A stretch of DNA of 64,000 nt from an uncultured Anaerolineae bacterium (GCA_937120535.1 CAKZJX010000010.1:23339-87338); one strand, 5' to 3'. Counted from the stretch's first letter, positions 9,150 through 18,333 are shown. The notes: a model not told the origin generated them from the letters alone. Made by a program: numbers and translations.

Positions 9150-9890
9150 ATGCCCGACGATTTTGAACGCCGAAAGATCCTGATTGTTGACGACGAAGAG
9201 CGCATAGTGCGCTTCATCCGCATGAACCTGGAGCACGATGGCTTTATCGTAGCCGATGCCTTCAGCGGCAAAGAGGCCATCAGCAAACTGCGCGACTTCA
9301 ATCCTGACCTCATCCTGCTCGATGTCATGATGCCCGACATGGACGGGTTTGAGGTGCTCGAGACGCTGCGCGAATTCACCAATGTGCCGGTGATCATGCT
9401 CACTGCCAAAGGTGAAGAAGACGATCGCGTGCGCGGCCTCGAGTTGGGCGCCGACGATTACATCACCAAGCCGTTTAGCCCTCGGGAGCTGGTCAGCCGT
9501 ATCAAGGCCGTCCTGCGCCGCACCGAAGGCGTGACCGGCTCCATGCACGGCCTGATCGAAGTGGACGAACATCTCAAAATTGACTTTGACCGACGAGAAG
9601 TTTGGCTGGATGGCAAACTGGTTAAGCTGCGCCCCACCGAATATCGTCTCCTCTATCACCTGGTCCAAAACGCCGGCTGGGTGGTCTCACACGATCAATT
9701 GCTTCAAAAAGTGTGGGGCTACGAATATCGGGATGAGCCGCACTACGTCCGTCTCTACATCAACTATCTACGCCAAAAGCTGGAGAAGGATCCCTCCAAC
9801 CCCAAATACATCCTCACCGAACGCGGCGTTGGCTACCGCTTTGTGGACTTTCGTCGCAAAGCGGCCGGCAGCGAGAAAGAAACTCCCTGA
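9150..9890 (+). CDS. OmpR/PhoB-family response regulator
   Basis: Two-component transcription factor. The receiver domain (about 9-122) has acidic residues D14/D15, phospho-acceptor D58 in [10 protein letters not shown], Thr in the MLTAK segment and Lys in DDYITKPF. The C-terminal winged helix (about 145-240) ends in the characteristic [10 protein letters not shown]. Length 246 aa is typical. No histidine kinase lies next to it; it follows Ser/Thr phospho-signalling genes instead, so its input may come from a distant kinase or from the Ser/Thr kinase itself (inference). The start ATG 9150 is 1 nt after the previous stop. Confidence 0.95.
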   Translation: MPDDFERRKILIVDDEERIVRFIRMNLEHDGFIVADAFSGKEAISKLRDFNPDLILLDVMMPDMDGFEVLETLREFTNVPVIMLTAKGEEDDRVRGLELGADDYITKPFSPRELVSRIKAVLRRTEGVTGSMHGLIEVDEHLKIDFDRREVWLDGKLVKLRPTEYRLLYHLVQNAGWVVSHDQLLQKVWGYEYRDEPHYVRLYINYLRQKLEKDPSNPKYILTERGVGYRFVDFRRKAAGSEKETP

Positions 9891-9899
9891 TCGATTTTA

Positions 9900-10661
9900 A
9901 TGAAACCCTCCGTCTGCGAGCGTCTGATCCAGCTCAATCGCCGCTTCTACGAACAATTTAGCGCGGAATTTTCGGCCACCCGCCGCCGGCTCCAACCCGG
10001 CGTCTCCCGCGTCCTTGACACCCTCCACGGAAACGAATCCATCCTCGACCTCGGCTGTGGCAATGGCGAACTCGCTCGTGCCCTCCTCCACCGCGGCCAT
10101 CGCGGCCCCTACCTCGGCCTCGATTTCAGCCGGCCCCTGCTCTCCGAAGCCCAACTTGCCCCTGACACACAGGCTCCGATCGTTACCTTTCTCCAAATCG
10201 ACCTCACCCGGCTCACGCCCGACCAAATCCCGCCGCCGCTCTTCCACCCCGATCCCACCTCAGTCAGCCGCTCGGCCTGGATGGTGATCACCTGCTTTGC
10301 AACCCTTCATCATATTCCCTGCCAGACATGGCGCTTCCAACTGCTGCAAACGATCCACGCCCTCCTGGCCGACGACGGTCGCTTTCTTCTCTCAAATTGG
10401 CAATTTCTCAACAGCGCCCGTTTGCGCCAGCGCATTCAACCCTGGGAACGGATCGGCCTCACTGCTGACGACGTAGAACCAGGAGATTACTTGCTAGATT
10501 GGCGACGTGGCGGCGAAGGCTTACGCTACGTTCACCACTTTACCGAACAGGAATTAGCAGCCCTAGCGCAAGCCGCCGGCTTTACCATTCTCGACTCTTT
10601 TTACTCCGACGGCGAGGGGGGGCGCTTGAGCCTATACCAAACCTGGACAAAAAGACGTTGA
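9900..10661 (+). CDS. Class I SAM-dependent methyltransferase (possibly Trm9-like)
   Basis: Rossmann methyltransferase with motif I ILDLGCGNGE at about residues 44-53 and a motif II acidic region near YLGLDFS. The C-terminal part contains GDYLLDW followed by an HHF-rich segment, reminiscent of the Trm9/ABH8 family of tRNA wobble-uridine methyltransferases, but substrate assignment is tentative. It is 253 aa and cytoplasmic. No clear ribosome site precedes ATG 9900, which lies 9 nt after the response regulator. Its last codons overlap the -35 box of the next gene's promoter. Confidence 0.8.
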   Translation: MKPSVCERLIQLNRRFYEQFSAEFSATRRRLQPGVSRVLDTLHGNESILDLGCGNGELARALLHRGHRGPYLGLDFSRPLLSEAQLAPDTQAPIVTFLQIDLTRLTPDQIPPPLFHPDPTSVSRSAWMVITCFATLHHIPCQTWRFQLLQTIHALLADDGRFLLSNWQFLNSARLRQRIQPWERIGLTADDVEPGDYLLDWRRGGEGLRYVHHFTEQELAALAQAAGFTILDSFYSDGEGGRLSLYQTWTKRR

Positions 10662-10686
10662 AAAATCCTCCCAGAGAGGCTAGAAT
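10658..10686 (+). promoter_or_regulatory. Predicted promoter giving a leaderless AI-2E permease mRNA
   Basis: TTGAAA at 10658-10663, an exact 17-bp spacer and TAGAAT at 10681-10686. The ATG at 10695 is only 8 nt after the -10 box, so the transcript should start at or within two bases of the start codon. No Shine-Dalgarno sequence is present. Confidence 0.6.
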
Positions 10687-10694
10687 CAAAGTCA

Positions 10695-11900
10695 ATGCAC
10701 GAAGGACACACATCTCGTCCCACCTCCCCCCGCTGGAGCGGAACCACTAAGCTGGTCGTGGCCTTTACCTTTGTCGCTATGGTCGCCGCCTTACTGATCC
10801 GTTTTCAAGTCATCATTGGCCCGCTCTTCTTGGCTTTCCTGCTCTCTTACCTGCTATACCCCATCGTCAACTGGCTGTACCGTACGATGAAGCTGTCGTG
10901 GCGCACCTCGGTTGGCCTGACTTTCTTTGTGATCCTACTCCTTCTGCTCGGCCTGTTGACTCTAGGAGGTTTTGGATTAATCAACCAGGTGCAGAGTCTG
11001 ATCGGGTTCGTGCAAACCAGCCTGAACGAATTGCCAAACATTATTGATAACTTCGTAGCCTGGGGAGTGCGCTTTAACCTGAACCTGAGTTACCTTGACC
11101 TCACTGATCAAGCCCTCTCCCTGGGTCAAAATCTCCTCGGGCGTATGGGAACCCTGCTGGCAACCGTGGCAAGCAGCGCTGCAACCTTTGTGGGCTTGAC
11201 ATTCTTTGTACTGGTGATCGCTTTTTTCATCCTGGCCGAGAGCGGCGGCTTGCGCAAAGATATTCTCAAGATCGATATTCCCGGCTATTCTGAAGACCTA
11301 CGCCGTCTAGGAGAAGAATTGGGACTGATCTGGAACGCCTTTCTGCGCGGCCAAATCATCCTCTTCTTGCTTAGCGTTCTCATTTACTTCATCGCCCTGA
11401 CACTGCTAGGCGTGCGATATGCCCTGGGCCTATCCCTGGCTGCCGGCTTTGCGCGCTTTGTCCCCTATCTTGGCCCAGCGATTAACTGGATGGCTCTGGC
11501 TTTAGTTTCCTTCTTTCAACCTTACAAACCCTTTGGGCTAGAACCCGTGTACTATACGATCATCGTTCTTGGCATATGCTTCATCATAGACCAAATCTTT
11601 GATAACATCGTTCAACCGCGCATCATGGCCAAAGCCCTGCGCGTTCATCCGGCCGCCGTGTTGGTGTCGGCCATCATTGCTGCAAACCTGATCGGTCTTC
11701 TGGGAGTGGTCCTGGCAGCTCCTATGTTGGCTACAGTCCAGATGCTCGGAATCTATATCTTTCGAAAAATGCTTGACCTCGATCCGTGGCCCCTCCGGCC
11801 GGCCTCACCTCCCCCATCTCCACAACCGACCTGGTTACCACGGCTGATTGCGTGGTGCCGAACATTTTATGCTCGACTTCGTAAACCGAAAGGAGTATAA
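10695..11900 (+). CDS. AI-2E family (PerM-like) membrane permease
   Basis: Polytopic protein with about seven to eight hydrophobic segments, including two at the N-terminus (about 17-55), a central soluble stretch (about 100-150) and a C-terminal bundle (about 215-355). Family-typical FLRGQ near 217 and the YLGP and DQIFDNIVQPRIM segments support the AI-2E/YdiK assignment. Members export small molecules or ions; a true quorum-signal role is rarely shown. Length 401 aa is slightly long because of a Pro-rich C-terminal tail. It probably begins a transcript with the 58-aa gene and the P1 peptidase. Confidence 0.88.
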   Translation: MHEGHTSRPTSPRWSGTTKLVVAFTFVAMVAALLIRFQVIIGPLFLAFLLSYLLYPIVNWLYRTMKLSWRTSVGLTFFVILLLLLGLLTLGGFGLINQVQSLIGFVQTSLNELPNIIDNFVAWGVRFNLNLSYLDLTDQALSLGQNLLGRMGTLLATVASSAATFVGLTFFVLVIAFFILAESGGLRKDILKIDIPGYSEDLRRLGEELGLIWNAFLRGQIILFLLSVLIYFIALTLLGVRYALGLSLAAGFARFVPYLGPAINWMALALVSFFQPYKPFGLEPVYYTIIVLGICFIIDQIFDNIVQPRIMAKALRVHPAAVLVSAIIAANLIGLLGVVLAAPMLATVQMLGIYIFRKMLDLDPWPLRPASPPPSPQPTWLPRLIAWCRTFYARLRKPKGV

Positions 11901-11902
11901 CC

Positions 11903-12079
11903 ATGCCTCAAGAACCCCGAACCGAAACCATTGCGGAAACCGAAAACTACCTGGCCTGGAGAGCCGAAGAACCCGACGGCGAAACCACCTACCATCTCGA
12001 ACTAAACAACATCACCGTCCACTTTTTTGAGGAGGAGTGGCAGGAATTCCTTAACCTGGCTCGTCAGCTCCTGGGTTAG
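11903..12079 (+). CDS. 58-residue acidic orphan protein
   Basis: A short open frame from ATG 11903 with AAGGAG at 11890-11895, ending TAG at 12079, only 3 nt before the P1 peptidase gene and 2 nt after the permease stop. The product is strongly acidic with three Trp and an amphipathic end (EEEWQEFLNLARQLL). It reads like a real protein: a good ribosome site, and coding continuity with both neighbours. Function unknown; it could be a small regulator or partner of either neighbour. Confidence 0.65.
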   Translation: MPQEPRTETIAETENYLAWRAEEPDGETTYHLELNNITVHFFEEEWQEFLNLARQLLG

Positions 12080-12082
12080 GTT

Positions 12083-13099
12083 ATGAGCTCTCAATCATCG
12101 ATCACCGATGTGCCTGGGATTGAAGTTGGTCATGCGCAAGACGAGGAAGCCCTAACCGGCTGTACAGTTGTGTTATGCCGCAAGGGCGCTGTCGCCGGCG
12201 TGGACGTGCGCGGCGGCGCGCCCGGCACCCGCGAGACCGATCTGCTCAACCCGATCAATCTGGTCGAAAAAGTCCATGCCGTCTTGCTCACCGGCGGTTC
12301 CGCCTTTGGGTTAGAAGCCGCCACCGGCGTCATGCGCTACCTAGAAGAGCAAGGCATCGGTTTTGAAACCGGTGTGGCCAAAGTGCCGATCGTGCCGGCA
12401 GCTGTCTTATTTGACTTGAACCTAGGACGAGCCGATCGACGACCGGACGCACAAATGGGGTACCGCGCAGCCGCCTCAGCCTCCAAAACGCCGCCCCAGC
12501 AAGGCAACGTCGGTGCAGGAACGGGCGCCTCGGTGGGCAAATTATTCGGGATCAAACAAGCCATGAAATCGGGCATCGGCGCAGCAGCCATCGAGATCGG
12601 TGGCGGCGTGATCGTGGGCGCCTTGATGGTCGTGAACCCCTTTGGCGACATCGTGGATCCCGAAACCAACCGCATTCTCGCCGGCCTGCGCTCGGCCGAC
12701 TTCGGCCCGATTCACCTCGGCCAGCCCGGCTACTTTGCCGATACCCTAGCCACCATGCGCTCCCTCCTCGGACGCACCGCGCTCTCCTTTGCCACTCGCA
12801 CCAACACCATTATCGGCGTGGTAGCCGCCAACGTCGAGATGACCAAAGCCGAAATCACCAAAGTCGCCCAGATGGCTCACGATGGACTAGCGCGCGTCGT
12901 CCGACCCGCCCACACCATGCTCGACGGCGATACCATCTTTGCGCTCGCTACCGGTGGCAAACGAGCTGATCTCACCACCGTGGGGGCATACGCCGCCGAA
13001 GCCACCGCTCAAGCCATCCTCCAAGCCGTGCGGCATGCTGCCTCAGCAGCCGGCCTGCCCGGTCTCTTGGACTACGGCCTATCTTCAGGCCCTGCCTGA
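12083..13099 (+). CDS. P1-family (DmpA/NylC-like) N-terminal nucleophile aminopeptidase
   Basis: Self-cleaving hydrolase of the S58/P1 fold. Visible features are the N-terminal ITDVPGIEVGHA, the GAGTGASVGK glycine-rich motif near 144-153, and Asn241-Thr242 in RTNTIIGVV. In the NylC/P1 family the cleavage generates a new N-terminal Thr or Ser nucleophile, so Thr242 is the likely catalytic residue. Family members act on beta-aminopeptides, D-aminoamides or nylon oligomers; the natural substrate here is unknown. It is 338 aa with no signal peptide. It is convergent with the diguanylate cyclase gene, with only 9 bp between the stops. Confidence 0.9.
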   Translation: MSSQSSITDVPGIEVGHAQDEEALTGCTVVLCRKGAVAGVDVRGGAPGTRETDLLNPINLVEKVHAVLLTGGSAFGLEAATGVMRYLEEQGIGFETGVAKVPIVPAAVLFDLNLGRADRRPDAQMGYRAAASASKTPPQQGNVGAGTGASVGKLFGIKQAMKSGIGAAAIEIGGGVIVGALMVVNPFGDIVDPETNRILAGLRSADFGPIHLGQPGYFADTLATMRSLLGRTALSFATRTNTIIGVVAANVEMTKAEITKVAQMAHDGLARVVRPAHTMLDGDTIFALATGGKRADLTTVGAYAAEATAQAILQAVRHAASAAGLPGLLDYGLSSGPA

Positions 13100-13108
13100 A
13101 CGGCTAAC

Positions 13109-16100
13109 TTACAGCGCTACCACACGATTTCGCCCCTGGTTTTTGGCCATATACAGAGCCTGATCGGCCTGCGCAATCAAAGCATCCAGATCGGACGTGT
13201 TGTGATCTTGCTCGGCCACGCCAACGCTGATTGTCACACGCACCTCGCCGGCAGGGTGATCAAATATCAACTGCTCCACCTGAGTCCGCAAGCGTTCCCC
13301 CACCTCACGCGCCTGCTTCAGATCGGCCTCCAACACCATGGCCACAAACTCATCGCCTCCATACCGCCCGATCGGATCAATATCCCTCATTCGTTGGCGA
13401 CACAGCGCCCCAATTGCGGCCAACACCTGATCCCCAAACATATGACCATACGTGTCGTTAACCTTCTTGAAGTGGTCGATATCAAACATCATCACCGACA
13501 ATTGGCGCTTATAGCGCCGAGCACGCTCAAACTCGATGTGCGCCAGCTTCATAAAATGACGACGGTTGTACAAGCCCGTTAACTCGTCTATAATCGCCAT
13601 CCTCTGCACCGCATCAAACAAGCGGGCGTTCTCAATGGCCATCGCCACCTGATCGGCAAAAGCACTCACCAGTTCAATGTCAGCCTCACTAAACTGAAAC
13701 GGATGACGGCCATCAACCGCTAGCAACCCGATCATGCGACTGTGCACGATGAGCGGCACGCCCAGCCAACAACGAATATGATTGTGGGGGGGATGACGAA
13801 AACCAGAATAGACTTTCTCGGCTTCTTGGACCAGATAGGGACGGCCGGTTTGGATCACCACCGTGTTCGGATTATCGCCCGGCACCGGAAAACGTAAGCC
13901 GATCACCTGCGAAGGGTCCTCCCATCCATCGCCGCCAATGATCTCCAATTCCCCATCGCGCAACAACTGAATAGAGGCGCTATCGTGTGGCAATACAAAC
14001 GCCAACTGCTCCAAGATGCGGGTGATTGTCTCTTGCAAATCCAGCGTTTCAGCAACCGTTGCCACGGCTTTCCGCAGCGTCTCCGCCTCCTCCACGCGGC
14101 GCTGGGCTTCTTCCATTGCTATGTTGCGCGCTAAGGCCAGGGTAAGCAACTCAGTCGCTTGTTCGGCAATCTGGATTTCCTGCGGAGTAAAGGTATGAGC
14201 CTGAGAAAAGCCGATCAACACCGCACCCAATCGCTTCTGCCCGGCGATCATCGGTACGGCCAACACCGACCGAACCTGGAATAACGCTGCAATCCTTGGG
14301 CTAATATAAGGGCTATTCATCACATCTTCGGCGATCAGCGGATGGCCGGCCTCGAGCACAGAAACAGTAAACGTCTTTTCTTCGGGATCCAAATACACAG
14401 AGCGATACGATTCGGTGGGCATGCCATACGCAACGAATGGAACCACTCTCCTAGAGCGTTCATCCCAGCGAGTCAAGAAGCATCGATCGGCTCCCAGAAG
14501 CCGGCCCAATCCATCCACCACCACCTGCGCCATCGCCTCCGTATTCGGCTGTTCCAGCGCCAGACGCAAGATAACCTGCAGCAAATCCTGAACCTGCTGC
14601 CGTTCACGCAGGCGCAATTCGGTCTTACGACGTTGAATCGCTGCCCCGAAGATCCCAGCTGCTGCCGAAAGCGCTCCCAGCTCGGCTTCGCTCCACTCCC
14701 GTTCCTGCAAGCAATCATCGAAACCGATAAAGCCCCACAATTCGCTGTCTGAGAAGATGGGCATCACCACCAGCGATCGAATATCTTGGGCTGCCAAAAG
14801 CGAGCGCGGTTGCTCAGGCAACTCGCGCACCTTGCAAACCACCGGCTGATGATTGAGAAAAGCCCGTTCCCACTCCTCAAAACCCACCTCAAGATAAGGG
14901 AGATTTTGTAACTCAGGATTATCGATCTGCGGCGTAATCCCTGGCGTAGCCCACTCATAGCGTTGACTGACTAAAGGGGCGCCTGTCTCAGATACATGAC
15001 GCTCAAAGATATATACCCGACTGACCTCTGCTGCTTGGCCCAACTGTTCCAAGACATGCGACACACTCTGTTCCCAGTCCGTTGCCAGAAACTGCTCAGC
15101 CGCCAGGCTCACAGCATGCAGGATCGCATCCCGCCGCCTCAAAGCCTGTTCAGCTTGAAGGCGTTCGGTTACATCGTGAACAATCATCAGCTCAGGAAAA
15201 GGCAGCCTAGCCGTGTTTGTCCGAGCCACCTCCATTCTCGTTCGATACACCTCGAACGTGCGATACTGATCGTTCACCTGCTTGGTATACAAAATGGCCG
15301 ACGAGACATCTTGTTGAAAAAGCTTCTCGGCATCGAGACAGACCATCTGGATCGGTTTTCCAGTTGCCTGATCCACGCTCATCCCGCAAATCTCTTCCAT
15401 TCGACGATTCATGAAGAGAACCCGATATTGATCATCCACCGAGAGAATGCCGTCGTTCAAGCTATCCAAGATCGCGCTTTGGGCCAGCGGCATGATCTCC
15501 AATAACTGGGAACGAGCAATTGCCCAAGCCAGCGCCCCCGCAGAAGGCAAAAAGAAGAACACCGTCAGATCCAGCCCGGCCAAGCCGGGGATCCAATTGA
15601 AGAGATAGGTCAAATTGCCCAACAGAGGAAAAAGAGCAGCGATCAAGATCGCCGTTGCTTGCGAGCGATACAAACGCGGTGCATGCAGCGCGTTGAAGAC
15701 GAGCATCGCATTTCCTATTCCGAGCAAACCATACGAGTACGCCGTATGCACCCAGAACATTGGACCGTAGCTTGAATCAAGCAAACGCAGCCCAGACAAT
15801 TCAATCAGATCAATCTGCGTCCAGATCAGATGGTGGATCTCGTTCGTCCAAACCAACCCCAACGTGATCGACGGCAATACGAAAAGCAACCGCCACCAGC
15901 GTTGCTCGCGCCACCCCCCACGCCCAGTATACTCAACCGCAAACGTCAGCCAAAACAGCGGAAGAAAAACAATCCCCACATATTCCACCTTTGCCCAGAA
16001 GAGCTTCACAGCGAACGATTCCGCCAAGAGTTCAAACGCATACCCTAAGGTCCAAATCGCAATCGTCAACATCAATAAGCCAAAAATCCGACCGCTTGAA

Positions 16101-16204
16101 GCACGCCGAAAAGACCAGCCATACCCTATCAACAGCACATAAATTCCGCCCAGCAACAACAACACAAACGGCAGTAAAGGGATGCTAGAGGAAAAGATCG
16201 GCAT
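13109..16204 (-). CDS. Membrane sensor diguanylate cyclase: 7TM-PAS-3xGAF-GGDEF
   Basis: Predicted cyclic-di-GMP synthase. A seven-helix N-terminal HisKA_7TM-type sensor (about 1-225) leads into a PAS domain (about 235-355), three GAF domains (about 365-520, 535-690 and 700-855) and a C-terminal GGDEF domain. The active-site GGDEF is intact at 949-953 and the product-inhibition site RxxD (RDID) is at 940-943, so feedback control is expected. There is no histidine kinase or EAL module. The start ATG 16204 has GAGGAG just upstream. At 1031 aa it is the longest protein in the window. No phosphodiesterase or PilZ gene is nearby. Confidence 0.93.
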   Translation of the reverse strand: MPIFSSSIPLLPFVLLLLGGIYVLLIGYGWSFRRASSGRIFGLLMLTIAIWTLGYAFELLAESFAVKLFWAKVEYVGIVFLPLFWLTFAVEYTGRGGWREQRWWRLLFVLPSITLGLVWTNEIHHLIWTQIDLIELSGLRLLDSSYGPMFWVHTAYSYGLLGIGNAMLVFNALHAPRLYRSQATAILIAALFPLLGNLTYLFNWIPGLAGLDLTVFFFLPSAGALAWAIARSQLLEIMPLAQSAILDSLNDGILSVDDQYRVLFMNRRMEEICGMSVDQATGKPIQMVCLDAEKLFQQDVSSAILYTKQVNDQYRTFEVYRTRMEVARTNTARLPFPELMIVHDVTERLQAEQALRRRDAILHAVSLAAEQFLATDWEQSVSHVLEQLGQAAEVSRVYIFERHVSETGAPLVSQRYEWATPGITPQIDNPELQNLPYLEVGFEEWERAFLNHQPVVCKVRELPEQPRSLLAAQDIRSLVVMPIFSDSELWGFIGFDDCLQEREWSEAELGALSAAAGIFGAAIQRRKTELRLRERQQVQDLLQVILRLALEQPNTEAMAQVVVDGLGRLLGADRCFLTRWDERSRRVVPFVAYGMPTESYRSVYLDPEEKTFTVSVLEAGHPLIAEDVMNSPYISPRIAALFQVRSVLAVPMIAGQKRLGAVLIGFSQAHTFTPQEIQIAEQATELLTLALARNIAMEEAQRRVEEAETLRKAVATVAETLDLQETITRILEQLAFVLPHDSASIQLLRDGELEIIGGDGWEDPSQVIGLRFPVPGDNPNTVVIQTGRPYLVQEAEKVYSGFRHPPHNHIRCWLGVPLIVHSRMIGLLAVDGRHPFQFSEADIELVSAFADQVAMAIENARLFDAVQRMAIIDELTGLYNRRHFMKLAHIEFERARRYKRQLSVMMFDIDHFKKVNDTYGHMFGDQVLAAIGALCRQRMRDIDPIGRYGGDEFVAMVLEADLKQAREVGERLRTQVEQLIFDHPAGEVRVTISVGVAEQDHNTSDLDALIAQADQALYMAKNQGRNRVVAL

Positions 16205-16370
16205 ATGAGCTCCTCATTCTCTCTAATAAATTTTAACGACTAGATAACCGCTGAGCATTGCAAAAGTCATTTAATTCACAATTCATTACCCCTGCCGGCA
16301 TAGTATAGAGGAGAGAAGACAAGACAAGAGAGGAGAGCATCTTCCCACAAGCACGCCCAACCGATCCCCA

Positions 16371-16379
16371 TGTTATAAT
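16371..16379 (+). promoter_or_regulatory. Extended -10 element giving a leaderless kinase mRNA
   Basis: TGTTATAAT: TATAAT at 16374-16379 with TG at 16371-16372. No -35 box is recognisable. The kinase ATG lies 7 nt downstream, so transcription would begin at or next to the start codon. Confidence 0.55.
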
Positions 16380-16386
16380 CTCTCTG

Positions 16387-17442
16387 ATGAACGAAGGCGA
16401 CCTGCTCAACCGGCGCTATCAACTACTCGAGCGCATCGGCTCCGGCGGCATGGCCGAAGTCTTCCGCGCCCGCGATCTGATGCTAGATCGCCTTGTCGCC
16501 ATCAAAATCCTGCGCGCCGACTATTCCAGCAGCCCAGAGTTTCAAGAACGATTTCGCCAAGAAGCCCGCGCAGCGGCCAACCTCTCTCACCCCAACATCG
16601 TCACCGTCCACGATTTCGGCCTGGATGGCGGTCGACTCTTCATCGTCATGGAACACGTCCCCGGCGCCGATCTCAAGACCCTGCTGCGCCGGCGCGGGCG
16701 CCTCTCAGTGGACGAAGCCATCCCCCTCATCGTCCAAGCCTGTGCCGGCCTCGGCTACGCCCACCGTGCCGGCCTGGTGCACTGCGATGTCAAGCCTCAC
16801 AATCTGCTTATCACTCCCGACAAACGCCTCAAAGTGACCGACTTTGGCATCGCCCGCGCCCTCACCACCATCCGCCCTGACCAACGCGAACAAATCGTGT
16901 GGGGATCGCCACAATACTTCTCCCCCGAACAAGCGCGCGGCCTGCCCCCCACCCCGGCGTCCGACGTCTACTCCCTGGGCGTGGTGCTCTACGAAACGCT
17001 CACCGGCACCCTTCCCTTTCATGCCACCACCGCCGAGGAGCTGGCGCGCCTGCACATCTACGCCCAACCCATTCCCCTCAGCGAATTCGTCCCCGACATC
17101 CCGCCCACCCTCGAACAAATCGTGATGAAAGTCCTCTCTAAAGAACCGTCCGCCCGCTACCGCACGGCCGACCAACTCGGGCGCGTTCTCATGCGTTTTG
17201 GAATGACGAACCAAACGCCCCCCGTGCCGGCTCCTACGCCCACTCCCCCCCTGCCCTCGCACCCCTCCCTGGCCCCGACGCCCGCTTCCTCCCTATACCC
17301 CAAGCCGGCCGCGGTCGTTCCCGAGCCGCTCCTCCCCCCCGACCTGGACTGGCTCTCCATCTTCCTAGGCATCCTGGCCCTGATTGCCGTCGGCGGCTTG
17401 ATCCCCTTTTGGATGTGGATATACTACCTCTGGATCCCATGA
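16387..17442 (+). CDS. PknB-type Ser/Thr protein kinase with C-terminal membrane anchor
   Basis: Kinase domain at 11-270 with Gly loop IGSGGMAEV (18-25), Lys40, catalytic loop HCDVKPHN (132-139) and DFG at 152-154. The usual Arg of HRD is Cys133, so this is a non-RD kinase, a class usually not regulated by activation-loop phosphorylation. A Pro-rich linker (about 275-320) precedes a single hydrophobic helix at about 326-348, which ends the protein with almost nothing outside, so there is no PASTA or other sensor domain. The gene overlaps rpe by 4 bp (ATGA). The kinase-rpe pairing gives no obvious substrate. Confidence 0.93.
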   Translation: MNEGDLLNRRYQLLERIGSGGMAEVFRARDLMLDRLVAIKILRADYSSSPEFQERFRQEARAAANLSHPNIVTVHDFGLDGGRLFIVMEHVPGADLKTLLRRRGRLSVDEAIPLIVQACAGLGYAHRAGLVHCDVKPHNLLITPDKRLKVTDFGIARALTTIRPDQREQIVWGSPQYFSPEQARGLPPTPASDVYSLGVVLYETLTGTLPFHATTAEELARLHIYAQPIPLSEFVPDIPPTLEQIVMKVLSKEPSARYRTADQLGRVLMRFGMTNQTPPVPAPTPTPPLPSHPSLAPTPASSLYPKPAAVVPEPLLPPDLDWLSIFLGILALIAVGGLIPFWMWIYYLWIP

Positions 17443-18107
17443 GCCGCACCATCATCGCTCCCTCCATCCTCTCTGCCGACTTCACTCGCCTCGGGGCTCA
17501 ACTGATCGAATGCGAATCGGCCGGCGCCGACTGGATCCACGTCGACGTCATGGACGGTCACTTCGTCCCAAACATCACCGTCGGCCCCCTGATCGTCGAA
17601 GCTTGTCGCCAGGCGACCTCTCTGCCCCTCGACGTCCACCTCATGATCGAGCCTCCCGAGCGCTACCTCGAAGCCTTTGCCCAAGCCGGCGCCTCCTCCA
17701 TCACCGTCCACGTCGAGACCTGTACACATCTGCATCGCACCATCCAGCGGATCAAATCCCTGGGCTGTCAGGCTGGAGTCACCCTCAACCCGGCCACCCC
17801 GGTCCTGCTCCTCGAGCCGATTCTTCCCCTAGTAGACTTGGTGCTGGTGCTCACTGTCAACCCCGGCTTTGGCGGCCAACAATTCCTCCCCGAAACCCTC
17901 CCCAAGATCCGCGAGCTGCGTCGCCTGCTCGATCGACTCAACCCCACCGCCTGGCTTGAAGTGGATGGCGGAATCTCGCTCAACACCCTGCCACAGGTGC
18001 ATGCGGCCGGCGCCAACGCCTTCGTCTCAGGAAACTTCATCTTCCATCATCCCCAAGGCATCTCGGCCGGCATACAAGCCCTTCGGCAAGCCCTTTCGCA
18101 AGAATAG
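17439..18107 (+). CDS. rpe: Ribulose-phosphate 3-epimerase
   Basis: TIM-barrel enzyme interconverting ribulose-5-phosphate and xylulose-5-phosphate in the pentose phosphate pathway. It shows the family pattern IIAPSILSADF at the N-terminus, HVDVMDGHFVPN with metal-binding His/Asp near 34-45, VHLMI near 68 and VNPGFGGQ near 146. Using the ATG at 17439, which overlaps the kinase stop, the product is 222 aa, the normal size; the open frame extends 10 codons further upstream but without family similarity. Confidence 0.96.
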   Translation: MSRTIIAPSILSADFTRLGAQLIECESAGADWIHVDVMDGHFVPNITVGPLIVEACRQATSLPLDVHLMIEPPERYLEAFAQAGASSITVHVETCTHLHRTIQRIKSLGCQAGVTLNPATPVLLLEPILPLVDLVLVLTVNPGFGGQQFLPETLPKIRELRRLLDRLNPTAWLEVDGGISLNTLPQVHAAGANAFVSGNFIFHHPQGISAGIQALRQALSQE

Positions 18108-18274
18108 CTGATGAACAGCCTGATCGCTCTTGTCTGCTTCTTCAGAAAGCCATCTCTTGGCTCCAAGAACGGCTGTCTCGCCCCAGACGGTTCGCTTTCC
18201 TCAGGCAAGCCGGCCCAATGGCTCTGCCCAGACGCTGTCAAACACAGCGCCAGCGGCGACCCACACCAAGCAAA

Positions 18275-18302
18275 AAAATCACGGCATCCCTGCCGCGATT
18301 TT
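18275..18302 (-). terminator. Rho-independent terminator of rpmB (possibly bidirectional)
   Basis: A 12-position stem with one mismatch and a 4-nt loop (arms 18275-18286 and 18291-18302; core CGGCA/TGCCG). On the minus strand it is followed by a run of T (complement of 18272-18278), placing it about 30 nt after the rpmB stop. It may also serve rpe on the plus strand. Confidence 0.75.
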
Positions 18303-18333
18303 CCAAAAGCGTCCCCTGCGTGCCAAACGCACT

